Position numbers and translations under genes: made by a program. Below are positions 34,770 through 46,300 of a stretch of 64,000 nt of DNA, piece by piece; within the stretch, counting starts at the first letter, position 1, and each line of letters starts with the position of its first letter. The notes under the pieces were generated by a model. It was not told the origin of the DNA. It ran no database searches and saw only the letters and a list, made by a program, of their open reading frames with translations. The stretch spans positions 62,001-126,000 of the forward strand of contig JAKTNV010000414.1 in assembly GCA_022747635.1 (NCBI GenBank), in the 5' to 3' direction. The DNA is from Hetaerina americana (lineage: Eukaryota; Arthropoda; Insecta; Odonata; Calopterygidae).

Positions 34770-37700
34770 TTCCAAGTGCTTTTTAAAAACTCTTCATTCA
34801 TCAAATGAAAATTTGTTCCTTTCTTTACCTTTCAAAACGGTCGTTTTTTTAAAAATGGTATCATTTATACGTATTTCTTGCAAGCATAAGGTTTTCCAGC
34901 CGCAGTCCCGGGTTGAGAAATTTCGTGATTCAAGCGACTCGTTTAGTTGTTCACCCGAGGATTTTTTTAAAGCCTGTTAGTTTTAATTGTAAATTTGTTT
35001 GAATCCTTTCATTTTCAAAAGGCAGTTATTCAGAAAATTTCCGTATTCAAAGGTATTTCTTGCAAACATAAAATTTTTCATCCGCAGTACCGGGATGAGA
35101 AATTTTGTGATTCAATTGTTGCGTTTAGTTTTTACCTCAGCGGTTTTTTAAAGCTTAAAATTAATTGAATGAATATTTGGTTGCCTCTCTTCCTATCAAA
35201 GCAGCCGCTGTTATAAAAGTTTCGTTAATATACGTATTTTTTAAACATAATAATTTTCCTCCGCAGATTCGGGATGAGAAATTTCGCGAATGAATGGTCG
35301 TGTATGTTTTTCTACCAAGTGTTTTTTTAAAAGCTCTTCATTCATCAAATGAAAATTTGTTCCTTTCTTAACCTTTCAAAACGGTAGTTTTTGAAAAAAT
35401 GGTATCATTTATACGAATTTCTTGCAAGCATAACGTTTTCCACCCGCAGTCCAAGGATTTGAAATTTCGTGATTAAAGCGACTCTTTTAGTTGTTCCCAC
35501 GAAGGTTTTTTTGAAAGCCTGTTAGTTTTAATTGTAAATTTGTTTGACTCTTTTCATTTCCAAACGGCAGTTATTGAGAAAATTTTCGTATTTAAACGTA
35601 TTTCTTGCAAACATAAAATTTTTCATCCGCAGAACCGGGATGAGAAATTTTGTGTTTCAATTGTTGCGTTTAGTTTTTACCTCAGCGGTTTTTTAAAGCC
35701 TAAAATTCATAGAATGAATATTTGGTGGCCTCTCTTCCTTTCAAAGCAGCCGCTGTTATAAAAGTTTCATAAATATACGTATTTTTTATACATAATAATT
35801 TTCCTCCGCAGATTAAGGATGAGAAATTACGCGAATGAATTGTCGTGTAAGTTTTTCTACCAAGTGCTTTTTTAAAAGCTCTTCATTCATCAAAAGAAAA
35901 TTTGTTCCTTTCTTAACTTTTCAAAACGGTCGTTTTTGAGAAAATGGTATCATTTATACGAATTTCTTGCAAGCATAACGTTTTCCAGCCGCAGTCCTGG
36001 GATTAGAAATTTCCTGATTAAAGCGACTCTTTTAGTTGTTCCCCCGAAGGTTTTTTTGAAAGCCTGTTAGTTTTAATTGTAAATTTGTTTGACTCTTTTC
36101 ATTTCTAAACGGCAGTTATTAAGAAAATTTTCGTATTTAAACGTATTTCTTGAAAAACAAAATTTTTCATCCGCAGTACCGGGATGAGAAATTTTGTGAT
36201 TCAATTGTGGCGTTTAGTTTTTATCTCAGCGGTTTTTTAAAGCTTAAAAATCATTGAATGAATATTTTGTCCCCTCTCTTCCTTTAAAGGCAGTCGCTGT
36301 TATGAAAGTTTCGTTAAAATACTTATTTTTTAAACCTAATAATTTTCCTCCGCAGTCCCGGGATGAAAAATTTCGCGAATCAATTTTCGTGTTTTTCTTC
36401 CAAGTGCTTTTTTAAAGGCTCTTTATTCATCAAATGAAAATTTGTTCTTTCTTTACCATTCAAAACGGTCGTTTTTGAGAAAATGGTATCATTTATACGT
36501 ATTTCTTGCAAGCATAACGTTTTCCAGCCGCAGTCCTGGGATGAGAAATTTCGTGATTCAAGCGACTCGTTTAGTTGTTCCCCCGAGGGTTTTTTAAAAA
36601 GACTGTTAAATTTAATTGTAAATTTGTGTTACTCTTTTCATTTCCAAACGGCAGTTATTGGGAAAACTTTCGTATTCAAACGTATTTCTTGCAAACATAA
36701 AATTTTTCATCCGCAGTACCGGGATGAGATATTTTGTGATTGAATTGTGGCGTTTAGTTTTTACCTAAGCGGTTTTTTAAAATCTTAATATTCATTGAAT
36801 GAATATTTGGTTGCCTCCCTTCCTTTTAAAGCAGTCGCTGTTATGAAAGTTTCGTTAATATACGTACTTTTTAAACATAAAAATTTTCCTCCGCAGTCCC
36901 GGGATGAGAAATTTCGTGAATCAATTTTCGTGTAAGTTTTTCTTTCAAGTATTTTTCTAAAAGCTTTTCATTCATCAAATGAAAATTTGTTCTTTCTTTA
37001 CCATTCAAAACGGTCGTTTTTGTGAATATGGTATCATTTATACGTATTTCTTGCAAGCATAACGTTTTCCAGCCGCAGTCCCGGGATGAGAAATTTCGTG
37101 ATTCAAGCGACTCGTTTGGTTGTTCCAACGAGGGTTTTTTTGAAAGCCTGTTAGTTTTAATTGTAAATATGTTTGAAGCCTTTCATATTTAAAAGGCAGT
37201 TATTGAGAAAATTCTCGTATATAAACGTTTTTCTTGCAAACAAAATTTTTCATCCGCAGTACCGGGATGAGAAATTTTGCGATTCAATTGTTGCGTTTAG
37301 TTTTTCCTCAGCGGTATTTTAAAGCTTAAAAATAATTGAATGAATATTTGGTCGCCTCTCTTCCTTTCAAAGCAGCCGCTGTTATAAAAGTTTCGTTAAT
37401 ATACGTATTTTTTAAACATAAAAATTTTCCTCCGCAGATTCGGGATGAGAAATTTCGCGAATGAATTACCGTGTAAGTTTTACTACCAAGTGCTTTTTTA
37501 AAAGCTCTTCATTCATCAAAAGAAAATTTGTTCCTTTCTTAACCATTCAAAACGGTCGTTTTTGAGAAAATGGTATCATTTATACGAATTTCTTGCAAGC
37601 ATAACGTTTTCCAGCCGCAGTCCCGGGATTAGAAATTTCGCGATTAAAGCGACCCTTTTAGTTGTTCCCCCGGTTTTTTTGAAAGCCTGTTAGTGTTAAT

Positions 37701-39650
37701 TGTAAATTTGTTTGACTCTTTTCATTTCCAAACGGCAGTTATTAAGAAAATTTTCGTATTTAAACGTATTTCTTGCAAACATAAAATTTTTCATCCGCAC
37801 TACCGGGATGAGAAATTTTGTGTTTCAATTGTGGCGTTTAGTTTTTATCTCAGCGGTTTTTTAAAGCTTAAAATTCATTGAATGAATATTTGGTCCCCTC
37901 TCTTCCTTTAAAGGCTGTCGCTGTTATGAAAGTTTCGTTAATATACTTATTTTTTAAACATAATAATTTTCCTCCGCAGTCCCGGGATGAAAAATTTTGC
38001 GAATCAATTGTTGTCTAAATTTTTCTTCCAAGTGCTTTTTTAAAATCTTTTCATTCATCAAATGATAATTTGTTCTTTCTTTACCATTCAAAACGGTCGT
38101 TTTTGGGAAAATGGGATCATTTATACGTATTTCTTGCAAGCATAACGTTTTCCAGCCGCAGTCCCGGGATGAGAAATTTCGTGATTCAAGCGACTCGTTT
38201 CGTTGTTCGCCCGAGGGTTTTTTTGAAAGCCTGTTAGTTTTAATTGTAAATTTGTGTAATACTTTTCACTTCCAAACGGCAGTTATTGAGAAAATTTTCG
38301 TATTCATACGTATTTCTTGCAAACAACATTTTTCATCCGCAGTACCGGGATGAGAAATTTTGTGATTTAATTGTTGCGTTTAGTTTTACCTCAGCGGTTT
38401 TTTAAAGTTTAAATTCATTGAATGAATACTTGGTTGCCTCCCTTCCTTTCAAAGCAGTCGCTGTTATAAAAGTTTCGTTAATATACGTACTTTTTAAACA
38501 TAATAATTTTCCTCCGCAGTCCCGGGATGAGAAATTTCGCGAATCGAATACCGTGTAAGTTTTTTTTCCAAGTTCTTGTTTAAAGGCTATTATTTCATCA
38601 AATAAAAATTTGTTTCTTTGTTTACCTTTCAAAACGGTCATTTTTGAAAAAATGGTATCATTTATACGTATTTCTTGCAAGCATAACGTTTTCTAGCCGC
38701 AGTCCCGTGATAAGAAATTTCGTGATTCAAGCGACACGTTTAGTTGTTCCCCCGAGGGTTTTTTTGAAAGCCTGTTAGTTTTAATTGTAAATTTGTGTAA
38801 CTCTTTTCACTTCCAAACGGCAGTTATTGAGAAAATTTTCGTATTCATACGTATTTCTTGCAAACAAAATTTTTCATCCGCAGTACCGGGATGAGAAATT
38901 TTGTGATTCAATTGTGGCGTTAAGTTTTTACCTCAGCAATTTTTTAAAGCTTAAAATTCATTGAATGAATATTTTGTCGCCTCTCTTTCTTTAAAGGCAG
39001 TCGCTGTTATAAAAGTTTCGTTAATATACTTAAATTTTAAACATAAAAATTTTCCTCCGCAGTCCCGCGATGAAAAATTTCGCGAATCAATTCTTGTCTA
39101 AATTTTTCTTCCAAGTGCTTTTTTAAAAGCTTTTCATTCATCAAATGAAAATTTGTTCTTTCTTTACCATTCAAAACGGTCGTTTTTGAGAAAATGGTAT
39201 CATTTATACGTATTTCTTGCAAGCATAACGTTTTCCAGCCGCAGTCCCGGGATGAAAAATTTCGTGATTCAAGCGACTCGTTTAGTTGTTCCCCCGAGGG
39301 TTTTTTTGAAAGACTGTAGTTTTAATTGTAAATTTGTGTGACCCTTTTCATTTCCAAACGACAGTTATCGGGAAAACTTTCGTATTCAAACGTATTTCTT
39401 GCAAACATAAAATATGTCATCCGCAGTACCGGGATCAGAAATTTTGTGATTGAATTGTGGCGTTTTGTTTTTACCTCAGGGGTTTAAAGCTTAAAATTCA
39501 TTGAATGAATATTTGGTTGCCTCCCTTCCTTTTAAAGCAGTCGCTGTTATGAAAGTTTCGTTAATATACGTACTTTTTAAACATAATAATTTTCCTCCGC
39601 CGTCCCGGGATGAGAAATTTCGTGAATCAATTTTGGTGTAAGTTTTTCTT
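34770..39650 (+). repeat. 4.88-kb higher-order unit, copy 2
   Basis: This is the second tandem copy of the nine-trimer unit. Similarity stops at about 39650, where the C monomer switches from the aagtgctttttaaaaactc version to aagtatttttctaaaag. Both copies share a B monomer with a short deletion reading caggggtttaaagc (near 34600 and 39478) and a C head with ccgtcccggg (near 34721 and 39600). Confidence 0.88.
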
Positions 39651-42600
39651 CCAAGTATTTTTCTAAAAGTTTTCATTCATCAAATGAAAATTTGTTCTTT
39701 TTTTGCCATTCAAAACGGTCGTTTTTGAGAAAATGGTATCATTTATACGTATTTCTTGCAAGCATAACGTTTTCTAGCCGCAGTCCCGGGATAAGAAATT
39801 TCGTGATTCAAGCCACTCGTTTAGTTGTTCCCCCGAGGGTTTTTTTGAAAGCCTGTTAGTTTTAATTGTAAATTTGTGTTACTCTTTTCATTTCCAAACG
39901 GCAGTTATTGGGAAAACTTTCGTATTCAAACGTATTTCTTGCAAACATAAAATTTTTCAACCGCAGTACCGGGATGAGAAATTTTGTGATTGAATTGTTG
40001 CGTTTAGTTTTTACCTCAGCAGTTTTTTAAAGCTTAAAATTAATTGAATGAATATTTGGTCACCTCTCTTCCTATCAAAGCAGCCGCTGTTATAAAAGTT
40101 TCGTTATTATACGTATTTTTTAAACATAATAATTTTCCACCGCAGATTCGGGATGAGAAATTTCGCGAATGAATTGTCGTGTATGTTATTCTACCAAGTG
40201 CTTTTTTAAAAGCTCTTCATTCATCAAATGAAAATTTGTTATTTTCTTAACCTTTCAAAACGGTAGTTTTTGAGAAAATGGTATCATTTATACGAATTTC
40301 TTGCAAGCATAACGTTTTCCAGCCGCAGTCACGGGATTAGAAATTTCGTGATTAAAGCGACTCTTTTAGTTGTTCCCCCAAAGGTTTTTTTGAAAGCCTG
40401 TTAGTTTTAATTGTAAATTTTTTTGACTCTATTCATTTCCAAACGGCAGATATATAGAAAATTTTCGTATTTAAACGTATTTCTTGCAAACATAAAATTT
40501 TTCATCCGCAGTACCGGGATTGAGAAATTTTGTGATTCAATTGTGGCGTTTAGTTTTTACGCCAGCGGTTTTTTAAAGCTTAAAATTCTTTGAATGAATA
40601 TTTGGTCGCCTCTCTTATTTTAAAGGCAGTCGCTTTTATAGAACTTTCGAAAATATACTTAATTTTTAAACATAATAATTTTCCTCCGCAGATTCGGGAT
40701 GAGAAATTTCGCGAATGAATTGTCGTGTAAGTTTAACTACCAAGTGCTTTTTTAAAAGCTCTTCATTCATCAAATGAAAATTTGTTCCTTTCTTAACCAT
40801 GAAAAACGGTCGTTTTTGAGAAAATGGTATCATTTATACGAATTTCTTGCAAGCATAACGTTTTCCAGCCGCAGTCCCGGGATAAGAAATTTCGTGATTC
40901 AAGCGACTCGTTTAGTTGTTCCCCCGAGGGTTTCTTTGAAAGCCTGTTAGTTTTAAATGTAAATTTGTTTGACTCTTTTCATTTCCAATTTGCAGTTATT
41001 AAGAAAATTTTCGTATTCAAACGTAAATTCCTCCCGGGATGAGAAATTTCGTGATTCAACTGACTCGTTTAGTTGTTCCCCCGAGGATTTTTTTGAAAGC
41101 CTGTTAGTTTTAATTGTAAATTTGTGTGAACCTTTTCATTTCCAAACGGCAGTTATTGGGAAAATTTTCGTATTCATACGTATTTCTTGCAAACAAAATT
41201 TTTCATCCGCAGTACCGGGATGAGAAATTTTTTGATTCAATTGTGGCGTTAAGTTTTTACCTCAGCAATTTTTTAAAGGTTAAAATTCATTGAATGAATA
41301 TTTTGTCGCCTCTCTTTCTTTAAAGGCAGTCGCTGTTATAAAAGTTTCGTTAATATACTTATTTTTTAAATATAATAATTTTCCTCCGCCGTCCCGGGAT
41401 GAGAAATTTCGTGAATCAATTTTCGTGTAAGTTTTTCTTCCAAGTATTTTTCTAAAAGTTTTTATTCATCAAATGAAAATTTGTTCTTTCTTTATCATTG
41501 AAAACGGTCGTTTTTGAGAAAATGGTATCATTTATACGTATTTCTTGCAAGCATAACGTTTTCTGGCCGCAGTCCCGGGATAAGAAATTTCGTGATTCAA
41601 GCGACTCGTTTAGTTGTTCCCCCGAGGGTTTTTTTGAAAACCTGTTAGTTTTAATTGTAAATTTGTGTTACTCTTTTCATTTTCAAACGGCAGTTATTGG
41701 GAAAACTTTCGTATTCAAACGTATTTCTTGCAAACATAAAATTTTCAACCGCAGTACCGGGATGAGAAATTTTGTGATTCAATTGTTGCGTTTAGTTTTT
41801 ACCTCAGCGGTTTTTTAAAGCTTAAAATTCATTGAATGAATATTTGGTTGCCTCCCTTCCTATCAAAGCAGCCGCTGTTATAAAAGTTTCGTTATTATAC
41901 GTATTTTTTAAACATAATAATTTTCCTCCGCAGTCCCGGGATGAGAAATTTCGTGAATCAACTTTCGTGTAAGTTTTTCTTCCAAGTATTTTTCTAAAAG
42001 GTTTTCATTCATCAAATGAAAATTTGTTCTTTCTTTACCATTCAAAACGGTAGTTTTTGAGAAAATGGTATCATTTATACGTATTTCTTGCAAGCATAAC
42101 GTTTTCTAGCCGCAGTCCCGGGATAAGAATTTTCGTGATTCAAGCGACTCGTTTAGTTGTTCACCCGAGGGTTTTTTTGAAAGCCTGTTAGTTTTAATTG
42201 TAAATTTGTGTTTTTCTTTCCTTTCCAAACGGCAGTTATTGGGAAAACTTTTGTATTCAAATATATTTCTTGCAAACATAAAATTTTTTATCCGCAGTCC
42301 CGGGATGAGAAATTTTGTGATTTAATTGTGGCGTTTAGTTTTAACCTCAGCGGTTTTTTTGAAGCTTAAAATTCATTGAATGAATATTTGGTCGCCTTTC
42401 TTCCTTTCAAAGCAGTCGCTATTATAAAAATTTCGTTAATGCACGTATTTTTTAAACATAATAATTTTCTTCCGCAGTCCCGGGATGAGAAATTTCGCGA
42501 ATCAATTACCGTGTAATTTTTTCCAAGTTCTTTTTTAAAGGCTCTTCATTCATCAAATGAAAATTTGTTTCTTTCTTTACCTTTCAAAACGGTCGTTTTT

Positions 42601-45600
42601 GAGAAAATGGTATCATTTAAACGTATTTCTTGCAAGCATGACGATTTCTAGCCGCAGTCCCGGGATGAGAAATTTCGTGATTCAAGCGACTCGTTTGGTT
42701 GTTCACCCGAGGATTTTTTTTAAAAGCCTGTTAGTTTTAAATGTAAATTTGTTTGACTCTTTTCAATCCAATTTGCATTAATTAAGAAAATTTTCGTATT
42801 CAAACGTAAATTCCTCCCGGGATGAGAAATTTCGTGATTCAAGCGACTCGTTTAGTTGTTCCCCCGAGGATTTTTTTGAAGGCCTGTTAGTTTTAATTGT
42901 AAATTTGTGTGACTCTTTTCATTTGCAAACGGCAGTTATTGGGAAAATTTTCGTATTCATAGGTATTTCTTGCAAACAAAATTTTTCATCCGCAGTACCG
43001 GGATGAGAAATTTTGTGATTCAATTGTGGCGTTAAGTTTTTACTTCAGCAATTTTTTAAAGCTTAAAATTCATTGAATGAATATTTTGTCGCCTCTCTTT
43101 CTTTAAAGGCAGTCGCTGTTATAAAAGTTTCGTTAATATACTTATTTTTTAAACATAATAATTTTTCTCCGCAGTCCCGGGATGAAAAATTTTGCTAATG
43201 AATTTTTGTCTAAATTTTTCTTCCAAGTGCTTTTTTAAAAGCTCTTTATTCATCAAATGAAAATTTGTTCCTTTTGTTTACCTTTCAAAACGGTCTTTTT
43301 TGAGAAAATGGTATCATTTATACGTTTTTCTTGCAAGCATAACGTTTTCTAGCCGCAGTCCCGGGATTAGAAATTTCGTGATTCAAGCGACTCGTTTAGT
43401 TGTTCCCTTGAGGGTTTTTTTGAAAGCCTGTTAGTTTTAATTGTAAATTTGTGTGACTCTTTTCATTTCCCAACGGCAGTTATTGGGAAAATTTTCGTAT
43501 TCATACGTTTTTCTTGCAAACAAAATTTTTCATCCGCAGTACCGGGATGAGAAACTTTGTGATTCAAGCGACTCGTTTAGTTGTTCCCCCGAGGGTTTTT
43601 TTGAAAGCCTGTTAGTTTTAATTATAAATCCGTGTTTTTCTTTCCTTTCCAAACGGCAGTAATTGGGAAAACTTTTGTATTCAAACATATTTCTTGCAAA
43701 CATAAAATTTTTCATCCGCAGTCCCGGGATGAGAAATTTTGTGATTTAATTGTTGCGTTTAGTTTTAACCTCAGCGGTTTTTTTGAAGCTTAAAATTCAT
43801 TGAATGAATATTTGGTTGCCTTTCTTCCTTTCAAAGCAGTCGCTATTATAAAAGTTTCGTTAATGTACGTATTTTTTAAACATAATAATTTTCTTCCGCA
43901 GTCCCGCGATGAGGAATTTCGCAAATCAATTGTCGTGTAAGTTTTTCTTCCAAGTGCTTTTTTAAAAACTCTTCATTCATCAAATGAAAATTTGTTCCTT
44001 TCTTAACCTTTCAAAACGGTCGTTTTTTTGAAAATGGTATCATTTATACGTATTTCTTGCAAGCATAACATTTTCCAGCCACATTCCCGGGATGAGAAAT
44101 TTCGTGATTCAAGCGACTCGTTTGGTTGTTCACCCGAGGATTTTTTTTAAAAGCTTGTTAGTTTTAAATGTAAATTTGTTTGACTCTTTTCATTTCCAAT
44201 TTGCAGTTATTAAGAAAATTTTCGTACTCAAACGTAAATTCCTCCCGGGATGAGAAATTTCGTGATTCAAGCGACTCGTTTAGTTGTTCCCCCGAGGATT
44301 TTTTTCAAAGCCTGTTAGTTTTAATTGTAAATTTGTTTGAATCCTTTCATTTTCAAAAGGCAGTTATTGAGAAAATTTCCGTATTCAAACGTTTTTCTTG
44401 CAAACAAAATTTTTTATCCGCAGTACCGGGATGAGAAATTTTGTGATTTAATTGTTGCGTTTAGTTTTTACCTCAGCGGTTTTTAAAAGCTTAAAATTCA
44501 TTGAATGAATACTTGGTTGCCTCCCTTCCTTTCAAAGCAGTCGCTGTTATTAAAGTTTCGTTGATATACGTACTTTTTAAACATAATAGTTTTCCTCCGC
44601 AGTCCCGGGATGAGAAATTTCGCGAATCAATTACCTTGTAAGTTTTTTTTCCAAGTTCTTTTTTAAAGGCTCTTTATTTATCAAATGAAAATTTGTTTCT
44701 TTCTTTACCATTCAAAACGGGCGTTTTGGAGAAAATGGTATCATTTATACGTATTTCTTGCAAGCAAAACGTTTTCTAGCCGCAGTCCCGGGATAAGCAA
44801 ATTTCGTGATTCAAGCGACTCGTTTAGTTGTTCCCCCAAGGGTTTTTTTGAAAGCTTGTTAGTTTTAATTGTAAATTTGTGTTTTTCTTTCCTTTCCAAA
44901 CGGCAGTTATTGGGAAAACTTTTGTATTCAAACATATTTCTTGCAAACATAACATTTTTCATCCGCAGTCCCGGGATGAGAAATTTTGTGATTTAATTGT
45001 GGCGTTTAGTTTTAACCTCAGCGGGTTTTTTGAAGCTTAAAATTCATTGATTGAATATTTGGTCGCCTTTCTTCCTTTCAAAGCAGTCGCTATATTAAAA
45101 GTTTCGTTAATATACGTATTTTTTAAACATAATAATTTTCTTCCGCAGTCCCGGGATGAGAAATTTCGCGAATCAATTGTCGTGTAAGTTTTTCTTCCAA
45201 GTGCTTTTTTAAAAACTCTTCATTTATCAAATGAAAATTTGTTCCTTTCTTTACTTTTCAAAACGGTCGTTTTTTTGAAAATGGTATCATTTATACGTAT
45301 TTTTTGCAAGCATAACGTTTTCCAGCCGCAGTCCCGGGATAAGAAATTTCGTGATTCAAGCGACTCGTTTAGTTGTTCCCCCGAGGGTTTTTTTTGAAAG
45401 CCTGTTAGTTTTAATTGTAAATTTGAGTTTTTCTTTCCTTTCCAAACGGCAGTTATTGGGAAAACTTTTGTATTCAAACATATTTCTTGCAAACATAAAA
45501 TTTTTCATCCGCAGTCCCGGGATGAGAAATTTTGTGATTTAATTGTGGCGTTTAGTTTTAACCTCAGCGGTTTTTTTGAAGCTTAAAATTCATTGAATGA

Positions 45601-46300
45601 ATATTTGGTGGCCTTTCTTCCTTTCAAAGCAGTCGCTATTATAAAAGTTTCGTTAATGTACGTATTTTTTAAACATAATAATTTTCTTCCGCAGTCCCGC
45701 GTTGAGGAATTTCGCGAATCAATTGTCGTGTAAGTTTTTCTTCCAAGTGCCTTTTTAAAAACTCTTCATTCATCAAATGAAAATTTGTTCCTTTCTTTAC
45801 ATTTCAAAACGGTCGTTTTTTTGAAAATGGTATCATTTATACGTATTTCTTGCAAGCATAACGTTTTCCAGCCGCAGTCCCGGGATGAGAAATTTCGTGA
45901 TTCAAGCGACTCGTTTAGTTGTTCCCCCGAGGGTTTTTTTTGAAAGCCTGTTAGTTTTAATTGTAAATTTGTGTTTTTCTTTCCTTTCAAAACGGCAGTT
46001 ATTGGGAAAACTTTTGTATTCAAACATATTTCTTGCAAACATAAAATTTTTCATCCGCAGTCCCGGGATGAGAAATTTTGTGATTTAATTGTGGCGTTTA
46101 GTTTTAACCTCAGCGGTTTTTTTGAAGCTTAAAATTCATTGAATGAATATTTGGTGGCCTTTCTTCCTTTCAAAGCAGTCGCTGTTATAAAAGTTTCGTT
46201 AATATACGTACTTTTTAAAAAAAATGTTTTTCAACCGCAGTCCCGGGATGAGAAATTTCGCGAATCAATTAGCGAGTAAGTTTTTCTTCCAAGTATTTTT
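39651..46300. repeat. Transition zone: trimers plus first hybrid A' and shortened monomers
   Basis: Trimer order is interrupted here for the first time. Three A monomers end in a shortened junction reading acgtaaattcctcccggg (cctcc starting at 41030, 42813 and 44241) and are followed directly by another A-type body. At 43536 a monomer with the B-like head cagtaccggg continues as A (gattcaagcgactcg), so the order becomes A-A'-B-C. From about 44.9 kb to 46.2 kb a trimer variant repeats with an exact 546-bp period (for example 45220 with 45766). No gene is visible. Confidence 0.85.
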
